Shown here: positions 1-9,170 of the stretch, piece by piece
Numbering within the stretch: the first letter of the stretch is position 1
How the letters are laid out: every line of letters begins with the position of its first letter
The notes under the pieces: model-generated
Database searches by the model: none
The model's input: the letters and a program-made list of their open reading frames with translations, nothing else
Told to the model about the DNA's origin: nothing
Program-made: the position numbers and the translations under genes
Assembly: GCF_007827955.1 (NCBI RefSeq)
Contig: NZ_VITR01000023.1
Location: forward strand, 1 to 55,505
DNA length: 55,505 nucleotides
Reading direction: 5' to 3'
From: Nitrospirillum pindoramense
Lineage (GTDB): Bacteria > Pseudomonadota > Alphaproteobacteria > Azospirillales > Azospirillaceae

Positions 1-1832
1 ATGCCAACGGAATTGGCGGTGATCGTACCGCTGTTGGCCAGCGTGCCGATGACGCCGTTGGTGTCGTTATAGAGGGCGTTCACGCCACCGGCGATAGTGC
101 CGGTGGCGCCGTTGGTGACAAGGCCGATGGTCCCATAGTTGGCGACACCGCTGTTGGTCCCGTTCAGCAGGCCGGTGTTGCTGACGCTGCCCAGGCTGCC
201 GCTGCTGGCGACATAGAGGGCGGTGTCGATCCCGGCGATGGTTTGGGAGTTGACCACGCCGCCCAGGGTGCCGCCGATATAGTCGTTGGCGCTGAACGCG
301 ACCAGGGCGTTGCCGATGACGCCCGACGTCAGGCCAAGGCCGCCGGTGCCCGCCCGAAGGCTGACACCGCTGTAGCTGGAACCCGCCCCACCCTGGAGCA
401 GGGTGGAACTAGCCTGGCCCGGCACGTAATTGCCGGTGGACGATAGGCTGGCGATCACCGTGCCGCCGGTGATGCTGGCCGCATCCGTGACCACCAGGCC
501 GCCATTGAGCAAGGCCAGGGTACCCGCGCCTTGGCTATAGCTGCCGGCAATGGTGGACCCGCCGGTGATGGTCAGGCTGGTGCCCTGGCTGACCAGGGTG
601 CCGGTGCCGACATTGATGTTGTCGTTGAACAGCAGGTTGCCGCCCGTGAGCACGATGTTGCCCAGGGTGCTGATGATCGAGCCCTTGCCGGAGGTTCCGG
701 TAAAGGTGCCGATGGTGGTGCCCGAACCGCCCGTGATGCTCAAGGGGGTGGAGGAATTGTTGACGACATTGCCGATGATCACACCGGCGTTGAACAAGGC
801 GCCCAGAGAGCCGTTGTGCGTCACCGAGGGATTGCCGGTCGTCTTCGCGATGACGATGCCGCCCTGGATGGTACCGGTTTTGGCGTTCACCAGACTGACG
901 ATCGAGCCGCCGGCCCCGATGGAAACACCGACGGTGCCGCTGATCAGCCCGGAATTGGTCAGCGTGCTGAGGGTACCGTCCTGCCCGACATGGCTGTGGT
1001 AGATGGCGGTGGGACCGAAACCGCCGTAGTTCCTGACCTCTACGCCTGGGCCGGAATCATTGAGGATGGTGCCGGAATTGCTGACCGAACCGACCACGCC
1101 GAAGACGTTCAAGGCGCCCGTGCCGCGGGCATTGCCCTGCAGGAGGCCTGAGTTGATCAGCGTGCCGATGGTGCTGATGGTGGTGATGACGTTGACGTCG
1201 ACGGCGCCGCCCGTCGTGCTGGAGATGTTACCGCTGTTGGTCAGCGTGCCGATGCTGCCGCCGAGCAGGTTGAAGGCGGTGTTGCCGTAGGACAGCATGG
1301 TGCCGGCGTTGGTGATCCCGCCGATCTTCACCCCGTTTATGATCTTGATGGCGCTAAGGGAATCCGACCCGATCCGGCCGGAGCCGTTGTTCACGATGGT
1401 GCCGATGGTGGTGTAGGCGCTGATGCCGTAGGTGACCGTGCCGCTGGTGGTGGTGGAGGTGGCGTTACCCGTCAGCACGATGCCACTGCCGACACCGGTG
1501 ATAAGGCGATTGTTGATAAGAGCGGTCAGCGTCTTGCCGCCAGCTACGCTGAAGCCAGGGTAATCGATAAAAGTATTGTCAGGACCGTCGTCGATGTTGG
1601 CCAACAGCGTGCCGTTGTTGACGACGGTGCCCCCCATGGAGCCCGTCCAGGTGAAGGCCGTGCAACTGGCGCCACTTCCGATAGTGTGACTGGTGGAGAA
1701 GCTGCCGCAGTAGGCTTGGGCTGACCTTGGCGCCGCCAGCCCCATGCCGATGGCCAGGGCGGACGCGCCCAGCAGCAGAACACGCCGCGTCTTCGCGGCC
1801 CCTTGGTCGCGCCCCATCCGTCCCAACGCCAT
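1..1832 (-). CDS. Autotransporter-like repeat protein, N-terminal part (runs off window)
   Basis: The minus-strand frame is open from an ATG at 1832 to the window edge (610 codons), so the C-terminus is missing. The first 40 residues form a long signal peptide: basic start (KTRR), hydrophobic stretch (VLLLGASALAIGMGLAA), Ala-x-Ala cut before YCGSF. After that the protein is almost entirely short repeats of the type IGTLTNSGTI and GGVNALYNDT, rich in Gly, Ser, Thr and Asn. This is the signature of a right-handed beta-helix passenger domain of type V secreted adhesins. The beta-barrel domain that would prove an autotransporter lies outside the window. An alternative start is the ATG at 1817. 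A purine-rich GGGGAG lies just upstream of 1832. It is divergent from the two-component system at 2378-4438, which may or may not control it. Confidence 0.85.
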   Translation of the reverse strand, partial: MALGRMGRDQGAAKTRRVLLLGASALAIGMGLAAPRSAQAYCGSFSTSHTIGSGASCTAFTWTGSMGGTVVNNGTLLANIDDGPDNTFIDYPGFSVAGGKTLTALINNRLITGVGSGIVLTGNATSTTTSGTVTYGISAYTTIGTIVNNGSGRIGSDSLSAIKIINGVKIGGITNAGTMLSYGNTAFNLLGGSIGTLTNSGNISSTTGGAVDVNVITTISTIGTLINSGLLQGNARGTGALNVFGVVGSVSNSGTILNDSGPGVEVRNYGGFGPTAIYHSHVGQDGTLSTLTNSGLISGTVGVSIGAGGSIVSLVNAKTGTIQGGIVIAKTTGNPSVTHNGSLGALFNAGVIIGNVVNNSSTPLSITGGSGTTIGTFTGTSGKGSIISTLGNIVLTGGNLLFNDNINVGTGTLVSQGTSLTITGGSTIAGSYSQGAGTLALLNGGLVVTDAASITGGTVIASLSSTGNYVPGQASSTLLQGGAGSSYSGVSLRAGTGGLGLTSGVIGNALVAFSANDYIGGTLGGVVNSQTIAGIDTALYVASSGSLGSVSNTGLLNGTNSGVANYGTIGLVTNGATGTIAGGVNALYNDTNGVIGTLANSGTITANSVG

Positions 1833-2377
1833 GCCACCAAACTCCCCACCCCAAATATGAACCGGCGCCGGATCGAATATGGGGCGGGTGGGCCTGCCGC
1901 CCGCCCCCTAATCCAAACCGGCCTGTCCCCCCGTGTCCGGGGCACCACCCCGGGGCGCCCTGGACACCAAGAACAATCAGGCCGATCTGTGTCATTCCCG
2001 AATTAGCTGTCAATATAGTGCCAATATATAGACGAAATATACCTGTCCACATTATGCCAATAATGACAATTATGGCAATTAATGACGGACTAATTTGGCG
2101 CATGCTGTGATATTGGTGATTTTCCAATGCAGATATTGGTCGCCATTTAGGCAGAAATCGCTTAAACCAGATCGCGCCTTTTCCTATTGGCGCGTGAACT
2201 GGATCACGAGCCGCCGGTGTGATAGGAGTGATTCGGATCGGAGGCGATGATGTCATGGACCAAGGGATGGCAGTTCCCCGCCCTCACGATGAGGACCGGG
2301 GTGGTCGCCGTCCGTCGTCGCTGTCGGTGGGATCGTCCAGTCCCGGTTCGTCATTGCCTGGAAGAAAAAAGCGAGAC
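1833..2377. promoter_or_regulatory. Divergent intergenic region with AT-rich imperfect palindrome
   Basis: A 545-base gap lies between the autotransporter-like gene (minus) and the response regulator (plus). It is much more AT-rich than its surroundings at about 1980-2150. It holds an imperfect inverted repeat at 2055-2077 (TGCCA ... TGGCA, arms offset by one base) and several GCCAAT/GCCAAA-like words. Divergent promoters are expected here, but no clear -35/-10 pair can be assigned. Confidence 0.4.
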
Positions 2378-3058
2378 ATGACGCGTCTGTTGATTATTGA
2401 GGATGAAGCGTCGCTGCGGGACGACTTGATCGCTTTCCTTGAGGCGAAAGGTTACGCCGTCACCGGCGCCGGCACGCTGGCCGAGGCCAGGCAGCACTTG
2501 GCGAGGACCGCCTTTGAATTGGTGGTCCTCGATTTGGGCCTACCCGATGGGCATGGCGTGCGGCTTCTGACCGAAATTCGTGCACAACGGGGCCTGCATT
2601 GCGGCGTGGTGGTGTTGACCTCCCACCAAGACATGGAGGACAAGCTGCAAGCGCTGGAGGCGGGCAGCGACGCCTATTTGGTGAAGCACGCAAGCCTGCG
2701 GGAAATCGAATACACGATCCGGAACGTGCTCAAGAGGCTCCCCGTCTCGCCCCCGCCGCCAACGCCGGAGTGGACGTTGGATCAGCGCGGCCGGGTGCTG
2801 ATCACGCCCAGCGGCCACAAGGTGGCGTTGACACCGAAGGAACTTGCCTTGATGGCCCTGTTGGCGGGGGTTGACGTTTGCGACCATGACCGGCTGGCCA
2901 AGGGGTTGGGGGACGGCGGCGACTTCAATACCGGTAGCCTGACCACTCTGGTCCGCCGCCTGCGACAGAAGGTCGACGAGCGGACGGGGGAGGAGCCCCC
3001 CATTCGCGCCGTCTATGGCAAGGGCTATGGTTTCGCGGCGCCGCTCAGCCTGCGATGA
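2378..3058 (+). CDS. OmpR/PhoB-type response regulator
   Basis: 226 aa. The receiver domain (residues 1-115) has the acidic pocket IIEDE at 6-10, the phosphoacceptor aspartate in VVLDLGLPD (D52), the switch threonine T81 and the conserved lysine in YLVKH (K103). A C-terminal winged-helix domain (about 135-226) ends in the typical VRRLRQKVDE ... YGKGYGF motif. It should bind DNA when phosphorylated by the kinase encoded 36 bases downstream. The frame is open back to 2219, but the ATG at 2378 starts right at the receiver fold and has a purine-rich upstream sequence, so it is preferred. The target genes are unknown; the divergent autotransporter-like gene is one candidate. Confidence 0.93.
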   Translation: MTRLLIIEDEASLRDDLIAFLEAKGYAVTGAGTLAEARQHLARTAFELVVLDLGLPDGHGVRLLTEIRAQRGLHCGVVVLTSHQDMEDKLQALEAGSDAYLVKHASLREIEYTIRNVLKRLPVSPPPPTPEWTLDQRGRVLITPSGHKVALTPKELALMALLAGVDVCDHDRLAKGLGDGGDFNTGSLTTLVRRLRQKVDERTGEEPPIRAVYGKGYGFAAPLSLR

Positions 3059-3094
3059 CAACCGTGATCGCAGCCGGCTGACGGAAGGAACGCC

Positions 3095-4438
3095 ATGCTG
3101 GACATCGCGACGTCGATGGTCTTTGTCGGGGTGCTGACGGCAAGCAATTGCATCGCCGCCTTCCTGATGTGGCGGGCATACAGGGAACTCCATGGGCTGG
3201 CGTCGGTGTCGGCGGGATGCCTGGCGCTGACCGCCGCCTTCGCCCTAATGGTGTTTCGGGACCCCCACCTCATCACCGCCGGCAACACCGCGATGACCTT
3301 GGCCATCGGGCTGGTGACGGATGGCATGGTGGAACTGCTTGGGGGGCGATCCAGGCGCGGCTGGGTCCTGGGCATGACGGTTTTCACGGCGCTGTTCTGG
3401 GAACTGGTGCAGTGGGGCGACGGGGACAGCACACTCATTCGAGTGTTAGTGGCGACGGTCATATACGTTGGCTTTTACAGTCGCCCCCTGGTCGAGGCCA
3501 TCGGCAGCCGTGACCAAATCAGTGGCGCGCGGACATGCCTGATCTTAACCCTGATCGGCCATATGGCCGTCCTGGTCGCACGCGCGATGGCGGCGGTGGT
3601 CAATCCAGACCCCTCCTTCGTCCTTTCACCCCGCTTTCTCCCCTGGTTCCAGTTGGAGGGGGCCGTGGTGATGATGCTGACCTTTTTTTCCATCATGTTC
3701 ATGGTGGGTGCGCAACTCAGCGCCACGCTCAGACAACGAACGCTGAGCCTGGCGGCGGAACGCCGCATGCATGCCCAACTGCGCCAGTTCCTGGGCATGC
3801 TGGGGCATGAATTGCGGACACCGTTGGCCATCATCGATCGGTCGGCGGAGATGAGCCTGGAATTGCTCGACCCGACGCAACCGCTGGTCACGCGCCGCCT
3901 GGACACCATCCGGGCCACGGTGGACCGGCTGCGGGGCATGATGGACAACCTGCTGATGGCGGAGCGCGCCGAGTTGGAGGTGTCCGACGCGGATCTCGTC
4001 GACCTTGCCCGCATCGTCCGCGATCTGATGCGCCTCCTGGCGCAAAAATACGAAGATGGACGGATCATCGCGGCGCTCCCCGAAACACCAGCGCAAGTCC
4101 GGGGAAACCGCGAGATGCTGGCAACCGCGATCGGCAATCTTCTCGACAACGCGTTAAAATATTCCCCCGCTGGTCAACCGGTCCACATCACCGTTCAGCA
4201 GGGCAGTTCCATCACCATAACCGTCGAGGACAGGGGGATCGGTTTCCCGTCCCATCAACTCCCCCAGGTCGGACAGCGCTTCTTCCGCGCCGATAACGCC
4301 AGGACTGTGCAAGGGACCGGTCTGGGCCTCAGCATCGTGAAGACCATCGTCGACAAGCACAGCGGTCTTGTGACCTTCGGCAACGCGACCAACGGCGGCG
4401 CGGTGGCAACAATCATGCTGCCCAGTGCCCAACGCTAG
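3095..4438 (+). CDS. Membrane sensor histidine kinase
   Basis: 447 aa. The first about 205 residues contain around six hydrophobic segments and no recognisable periplasmic sensor domain, so the signal may be sensed in the membrane. The kinase core follows: H-box LGHELRTPL with the phosphorylated histidine near H238, N-box NLLDNALKYS, F-box RFFRAD, and G-boxes DRGIGF and GTGLGLS. It autophosphorylates and passes the phosphate to the response regulator encoded immediately upstream, with which it probably forms an operon. All catalytic motifs are intact. A 13-bp hairpin overlaps its stop codon. Confidence 0.93.
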   Translation: MLDIATSMVFVGVLTASNCIAAFLMWRAYRELHGLASVSAGCLALTAAFALMVFRDPHLITAGNTAMTLAIGLVTDGMVELLGGRSRRGWVLGMTVFTALFWELVQWGDGDSTLIRVLVATVIYVGFYSRPLVEAIGSRDQISGARTCLILTLIGHMAVLVARAMAAVVNPDPSFVLSPRFLPWFQLEGAVVMMLTFFSIMFMVGAQLSATLRQRTLSLAAERRMHAQLRQFLGMLGHELRTPLAIIDRSAEMSLELLDPTQPLVTRRLDTIRATVDRLRGMMDNLLMAERAELEVSDADLVDLARIVRDLMRLLAQKYEDGRIIAALPETPAQVRGNREMLATAIGNLLDNALKYSPAGQPVHITVQQGSSITITVEDRGIGFPSHQLPQVGQRFFRADNARTVQGTGLGLSIVKTIVDKHSGLVTFGNATNGGAVATIMLPSAQR

Positions 4439-4471
4439 AGTTGGCTGCGTAAAACCAGACGCAGCCAACTC
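4438..4471 (+). terminator. Hairpin at the end of the two-component operon
   Basis: GAGTTGGCTGCGT (4438-4450) pairs perfectly with ACGCAGCCAACTC (4459-4471) across an 8-base loop that begins at the kinase stop codon. There is no T-run after it, so it is at best a weak intrinsic terminator or an RNA-stabilising 3' stem. Confidence 0.5.
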
Positions 4472-4500
4472 TCGCTGAGTCTGTCCCACGGGCAGCTTCA

Positions 4501-4528
4501 CGCCCAAAGGCGATTCCACCTTTGGGCG
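4501..4528. repeat. Second inverted repeat in the 4439-4801 gap
   Basis: CGCCCAAAGG (4501-4510) is the reverse complement of CCTTTGGGCG (4519-4528). The rest of the 363-base gap holds an AT-richer stretch at about 4640-4760 that probably contains the promoter of the downstream operon. No convincing gene is seen; a 72-codon minus-strand frame at 4542-4760 is not supported. Confidence 0.4.
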
Positions 4529-4801
4529 ACCTGCTCAAAAATTAGGCACTGTCGCCAATGAGCCGCGGTTCAGCCCCGCCCAAATAGTTCTGAATGAGGC
4601 CGATGAGCGACGCTTTGAGGCTTTCGAACCTCAAGCAGACGCGGTGGAAATACTGATATTTGGAAAATAAAAGTCTGCATACACCATTTCTAAAATTTCT
4701 TGCCGTCGCCCGGGTCGTACACTCTCGATCCAGAAGCGTGATTTTCAATTTTGGACACACCGTGTGGCGACCGCCTCGCCACCGCAGGCCGGAGGCATGA
4801 C

Positions 4802-5692
4802 ATGAGCGCGGTTTCGTTGAGGCAAGCTGACAACAATGACCTTGGCCCTCTGACCATCAGGCGTCTGCAACCCACCATCGGGGCGGAGATCAGTGGCGTG
4901 GATTTGCGCCAGCCGCTGGATGAGGGCACCCGGGACGCCATCAAGGCCGCTGTGCTGCGCCACAAGGTCGTGTTCTTCCGCGACCAGGGCATCACCCGCG
5001 ACCAGCATGTGGCCTTCGCCCGGCAGTTCGGCCCGATCTATGCCCACCCCACCACCGCCGGCGTGGACAATCACCCCCAGATCCACGGCATCACGGCGGC
5101 GGATTTCGCCAAGTACGAGAAGGCACGGAAAGAGGCGGCGGCCCAGGCGGGCAAGCCGGACACCGCGCACGAGGACAAGTACCATACCGACACCAGCTGG
5201 CGCCTGGTGCCGGCTTGGGGCGCGGTCCTGCGCGGCGTCACCATTCCCGATGTGGGCGGCGACACCATCTGGGTCGATGCGGAGGCGGCCTATGATGGCC
5301 TGCCGGACGACGTGAAGCACCGCCTGGAAGGCCTGCATGTCACCCACGATTTCCGCGAGGCGCTGAACCGCGTGGGCAAGGACTATCCCATCGTCGCCCA
5401 CCCCGTGGCCCGCCGCCATCCCGAAACCGGCGCCACCATCCTGTGGGTCAACTTTTCCCAGAAGCCGCAGATCCTGGGCCTCGAACTGTCGGAGAGCCGG
5501 GAATTGCTGGCCCTGATCCTGAACCAGTACAAGCGCCCGGAATATCAGGTGCGTTTCTCCTGGCGGCCCCATTCCCTCGCCTTCTGGGACAATCGCGCCG
5601 CCGTGCACTATGCCGTGCGCAACTATGGCGACTTCCCCCGAGTGGTCGAGCGGGTGCTGATCGCGGACCAGGCCGATTATGCGGCGCTTTAA
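4802..5692 (+). CDS. TauD/TfdA-family Fe(II)/2-oxoglutarate dioxygenase
   Basis: 296 aa, the usual length for TauD-type enzymes. These hydroxylate the carbon next to a sulfonate (taurine, alkylsulfonates) or a related group, releasing sulfite and an aldehyde, using 2-oxoglutarate and O2. The metal-binding triad is visible: HTD at residues 128-130 and the distal histidine in AVHYAV (about H269). The 2-oxoglutarate-binding arginine is in FPRVVER (about R280). The ATG at 4802 follows a good ribosome site (GGAGG at 4790-4794). It is the first gene of a five-gene cluster; the next gene starts inside its last 14 bases. The true substrate cannot be read from sequence. Confidence 0.9.
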   Translation: MSAVSLRQADNNDLGPLTIRRLQPTIGAEISGVDLRQPLDEGTRDAIKAAVLRHKVVFFRDQGITRDQHVAFARQFGPIYAHPTTAGVDNHPQIHGITAADFAKYEKARKEAAAQAGKPDTAHEDKYHTDTSWRLVPAWGAVLRGVTIPDVGGDTIWVDAEAAYDGLPDDVKHRLEGLHVTHDFREALNRVGKDYPIVAHPVARRHPETGATILWVNFSQKPQILGLELSESRELLALILNQYKRPEYQVRFSWRPHSLAFWDNRAAVHYAVRNYGDFPRVVERVLIADQADYAAL

Positions 5693-6617
5693 GGCGGTCG
5701 CGCTCGGCCTGGTGTTGGCGGTTTTGGCCGGGCACGCCGTCGCCACCGAGCTGTCCCCCCTGCGCGTGGGCGATCAGCGCGGCGCCGTCCAGGTCCTGCT
5801 GAAGGCGGCGGGCGAGCTGGAGCATGTGCCCTATCGTATCGAATGGGCGCTGTTCCCGGTGGGCGCGCCGCTTGTGGAGGCGCTGAACGCCGACGCCATC
5901 GACTTCGGCTATGTCGGCGACGCCACCACCACCTTCGCCCTGGCCGCCGGCGCCCGGCTGAAGACCATCAACGTGTGGGATTTCGGCCAGGGGGGTGCGG
6001 CCATCATCGTGCCCGAGAAGGCGCCCATCCATGCCGTGGCCGACCTGCGCGGACATCGCGTGGGCCTGGTGCGGGGTTCCCCGGGCCACCTGCTGGTGGT
6101 CGCGGCCCTGAAGCAAGCGGGCGTGCCGCTGGCCGATGTCACCCTGGTCTACCTGTCGGCGGCCGACGCCAAGGCCGCCATGGGCAGGGGGTCCATAGAC
6201 GCGTGGGCCATCTGGGATCCCTATGTCGCCGCCGCCCAGATCCAGGACCATATGCGTATCCTGGTGGGCAGCCAGGGAACCGTGCGCGAGGTGGAATGCG
6301 GCGTCGCCAGCGACAGCGCCATCGCCACCAAACGCGCCCAATTGATCGATTTCATCGCCCGCGTCCGCCGCGCCTATGCCTGGGCGGAGGCCCATCGGCA
6401 AGAGCAGGCGGAGGCCTACGCCCGCGACACCGGCACCCCCCTCGATGTCGCTGTGCTGACCTTTTCCCGCCAACAGGTGACGGTGCTGCCAGCGGTTACC
6501 GACGACGCCATCGCCGTGCACCAAGCCGTGGCGAACCTCTATTTCGACGCCGGCGTCATCCCCACCCGGGTGGACGTGGCCCCGACCTATGACCGCAGCT
6601 TCACCCTGAATCCCTGA
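5679..6617 (+). CDS. Periplasmic sulfonate/nitrate-type ABC substrate-binding protein
   Basis: 312 aa. Residues 1-22 look like a Sec signal peptide (MRRFKAVALGLVLAVLAGHAV, Ala-rich cut). The mature part resembles SsuA/TauA-like binding proteins: LRVGDQRG, GAPLVEALNADAIDFGYVGDATT, the LRGHRVGLVRGS segment, and AWAIWDPY. Such proteins deliver alkylsulfonates or similar anions to an inner-membrane ABC importer. No permease or ATPase gene lies beside it, so it must use a transporter encoded elsewhere or be an orphan. It overlaps the dioxygenase gene by 14 bases, suggesting coupled translation. Confidence 0.87.
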   Translation: MRRFKAVALGLVLAVLAGHAVATELSPLRVGDQRGAVQVLLKAAGELEHVPYRIEWALFPVGAPLVEALNADAIDFGYVGDATTTFALAAGARLKTINVWDFGQGGAAIIVPEKAPIHAVADLRGHRVGLVRGSPGHLLVVAALKQAGVPLADVTLVYLSAADAKAAMGRGSIDAWAIWDPYVAAAQIQDHMRILVGSQGTVREVECGVASDSAIATKRAQLIDFIARVRRAYAWAEAHRQEQAEAYARDTGTPLDVAVLTFSRQQVTVLPAVTDDAIAVHQAVANLYFDAGVIPTRVDVAPTYDRSFTLNP

Positions 6618-6645
6618 CCCCTTCCATGTTCCAGGAGATCCGCCC

Positions 6646-7533
6646 ATGACGCTCGCCGCCATCATCCCGGCCTTCGCCCACCGAGGCGTGACCAGTCGCC
6701 CGCATCCGGCGGCCGACCTGCTGGCCCGCCGCTATGGCGCGGACAGCCCGCTGGACGCTGAAGCGCTGGGCCCCGACCAGTGGAACGAGGTGTTGACCGG
6801 CCTGCTGTCGCACAAGTCGGTGCGGGCGTACCGCGACGCGCCCCTGCCGGAGGGCACGCTGGAGACGCTGGTGGCGGCGGCGCAGTCGGCGCCCACCTCC
6901 TCCAACCTTCAGGCCTGGAGCGTGGTGGCCGTCACCGATCCCGCCCGCAAGGCGCGCTTCGCCACCTGGGCCCAGAACCAGGCCCATATCGAGCAGGCCC
7001 CCCTGTTCCTGGTTTGGTTGGCCGACCTGTCGCGCCTGGACGGATTGGCCAAGGCCACCGTGGGCGACGCCGCCGGGCTGGACTATCTGGAAACCCTGAT
7101 CGTGGCCATCACCGACGCGACGATGGCGGCGCAGAACGCCGTGGTCGCGGCGGAATCGCTGGGCCTGGGCACCGTCTACATCGGCGCCATCCGCAATGAG
7201 ACGGAGGCGGTGGCGGCGGAGTTGCGTCTGCCGCCCAAGGTGCTGCCGCTGTTCGGGCTGTGCGTCGGCTATGCCGATCCGGCACGCCCGGCGGCGGTGA
7301 AGCCCCGGCTGCCGCAAAGCGTGGTGCTGCACCATGAACGCTATGTGGCGACCGGTGTGGAGGCCGCCACCGCCGCTTATGACGCCCAGGTTCGCGACTT
7401 CTACGCGCAGCAGGGCATCGACGCCCCGGCGTGGAGCCAAACGGTGTCGGCGCGGGTGCGCGGCCCCGCCGCCCTGTCCGGCCGCCACCGCCTGCGCCAG
7501 ATCCTGGTCGACTTCGGCTTCCCCCTGTTATGA
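6646..7533 (+). CDS. NfsA/FRP-like nitroreductase-family flavin reductase
   Basis: 295 aa. Recognisable by the flavin-binding start of the nitroreductase fold (HKSVRAYRDAPLPEG), the SAPTSSNLQAWS segment, the central helix DATMAAQNAVVAAESLGLGTVYIGAIRN cited here only in part, and the LPLFGLCVGYADP strand. Members bind FMN and reduce nitro compounds, quinones or free flavin with NAD(P)H. In a sulfonate-type cluster it could supply reducing equivalents or act on a pathway intermediate; that is inference. It starts 28 bases after the binding-protein gene and its stop overlaps the next start (ATGA at 7530-7533). Confidence 0.88.
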   Translation: MTLAAIIPAFAHRGVTSRPHPAADLLARRYGADSPLDAEALGPDQWNEVLTGLLSHKSVRAYRDAPLPEGTLETLVAAAQSAPTSSNLQAWSVVAVTDPARKARFATWAQNQAHIEQAPLFLVWLADLSRLDGLAKATVGDAAGLDYLETLIVAITDATMAAQNAVVAAESLGLGTVYIGAIRNETEAVAAELRLPPKVLPLFGLCVGYADPARPAAVKPRLPQSVVLHHERYVATGVEAATAAYDAQVRDFYAQQGIDAPAWSQTVSARVRGPAALSGRHRLRQILVDFGFPLL

Positions 7534-9155
7534 GCGGCGGCACGATGTCCCTGACGCTGGAAACCGACGTCCTGATCATCGGCGGCGGCCTGGCCGGATG
7601 CTGGGCCGCCATCGCGGCGGCGGAGGCCGGGGCGGAGGTCGTCCTGGCCGACAAGGGCTATTGCGGCACCAGCGGCGTCACCGCCACCGCCGGCCCCAAC
7701 CATTGGTGGGTGCCGCCCGATCCGGATCGGCGGGCGCAGGCGGTGCGGGAGCGCAATGCCCGCGCCCTGGGCCTGGCCGATCCGCGCTGGATGGCGCGCA
7801 TCATCGACACCACTTGGCGCACCCTGCCCACCCTGGCGGATTACTACGACCATTCCATCACCGCCGGCGGCGTGCCCCATTACCAATCGCTGCGGGGGCC
7901 GGAGTATCTCCGCGCCCTGCGCCGCTATGCCGAGGTGCGCGGCGTGCGCATCCTGGACCACAGCCCCGCCCTGGAACTGCTGCTGCATGCCGATGGCGCG
8001 GTCGCGGGCGCGCGGGGCCTTCAACGGCAGGAAGCCCCGCCGGCGGGCCGGGACTGGACCGTGCGCGCGGCCGGGGTGGTGGTGGCCACCGGCGGCTGCG
8101 CCTTCCTGGCCAAGCTGCTGGGTAGCCGCAACAACACGGGCGACGGCCACCTGATGGCGGCGGAGGCCGGCGCGCGGCTGTCGGGCATGGAGTTCTCGAC
8201 CTACCACACGGTGGCGGAGCGGCATTCCACCCAGACCCGGTCCGCCTCTTACGCCTTCGCCGATTATTTCGACGCCGCGGGACGCCCCATCGATACCGGC
8301 ACCGATCCGGACGTGACGCTGCCGCTGGCCCGCGCCCTGCTGGCCGGACCGGTCTATGCGACGCTGGCCCGCATGCCAGCGGACCTGCGCGCCATCCTGC
8401 ACCAGATCCAGCCCGCCATCCTCCTGCCCTTCCAGCGCCAGGGCATCGACCCGTTCACCCAGCGCTTCCCCATCACCCTGCATGGAGAGGGCACGGTGCG
8501 CGGCACCGGCGGCCTGCGGCTGGCGGATGAGGACTGCCAGACCGACGTCCCGGGGCTCTATGCCGCCGGGGACGCGGCCACGCGGGAGCTGATCGCCGGC
8601 GCCGTTTCCGGGGGCGGGGCGCAAAACTCCGCCTGGGCCGTCTCCTCCGGCACCTGGGCCGGCCAGGCGGCCGCCCGGCTGGCGCACGGCCGGGGGCGCC
8701 GGACAGGGGAAGCGGTGGACGCCGCCGGGGGTGCGGGCCTGCGGCCCACCCAGGGCAAGGGCACCGGCATGCCCCAAGCAGCCCAGCTGACGCGGCAGCT
8801 GTATGACGGCGTCCGATCAGAGATGCTGCCCTACGACAAGATCCTGTTCCGCCGCGCACCCGTGCTGCGGCGATCCTCGGACACGCTGGCGGATCTGTGG
8901 CGTGCCGCGCGCGACCATCTGGCACCCGGCCGGGACGCCACGGCCCGTGTGCGGGCGCGGGAGGCGGCGGCCCTGGTGGCCTGCGCCCGCTGGGTCACCG
9001 CCAGCGCTCTGGCCCGCACGGAAAGCCGGGGCCTGCACCGGCGGGAGGACGCGGCGGCGCTGGACCCCGCCCAGACCCACAGGCTGGTGAGCGGCGGCCT
9101 GGACGCCGTATGGGTGGCGCCGGAGGGCGCCGCCGTTTCCACTCAAGTCGCCTGA
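7530..9155 (+). CDS. FAD-binding dehydrogenase/reductase flavoprotein subunit (fumarate reductase/AprA-like)
   Basis: 541 aa from the ATG that overlaps the preceding stop; an in-frame ATG at 7545 is an alternative. The N-terminal Rossmann motif DVLIIGGGLAGCWAA (about residues 13-27) binds FAD. Further marks are KGYCGTSGVTATAGPNHWW, GVVVATGGCAF and the C-terminal GLYAAGDAA of the succinate dehydrogenase/fumarate reductase/adenylylsulfate reductase flavoprotein superfamily. A small ferredoxin gene follows 15 bases later, so the two probably form an electron-transfer pair in the manner of AprAB. Relation to sulfur oxidation or to an unsaturated organic substrate is possible; the sequence does not decide. 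Confidence 0.85.
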   Translation: MSGGTMSLTLETDVLIIGGGLAGCWAAIAAAEAGAEVVLADKGYCGTSGVTATAGPNHWWVPPDPDRRAQAVRERNARALGLADPRWMARIIDTTWRTLPTLADYYDHSITAGGVPHYQSLRGPEYLRALRRYAEVRGVRILDHSPALELLLHADGAVAGARGLQRQEAPPAGRDWTVRAAGVVVATGGCAFLAKLLGSRNNTGDGHLMAAEAGARLSGMEFSTYHTVAERHSTQTRSASYAFADYFDAAGRPIDTGTDPDVTLPLARALLAGPVYATLARMPADLRAILHQIQPAILLPFQRQGIDPFTQRFPITLHGEGTVRGTGGLRLADEDCQTDVPGLYAAGDAATRELIAGAVSGGGAQNSAWAVSSGTWAGQAAARLAHGRGRRTGEAVDAAGGAGLRPTQGKGTGMPQAAQLTRQLYDGVRSEMLPYDKILFRRAPVLRRSSDTLADLWRAARDHLAPGRDATARVRAREAAALVACARWVTASALARTESRGLHRREDAAALDPAQTHRLVSGGLDAVWVAPEGAAVSTQVA

Positions 9156-9170
9156 CCCGGTGAGGCTGTC

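Noticed and set aside
1-1832. CRISPR-like or satellite repeats
   Set aside because: The periodic sequence is explained by repeats of an autotransporter passenger protein; there are no constant repeat units with unique spacers.
4542-4760. 72-codon minus-strand frame after the kinase gene
   Set aside because: Its end (ESLKASLIGLIQNYL) faintly recalls a transposase C-terminus, but there is no supporting motif, no repeat and no proper start.
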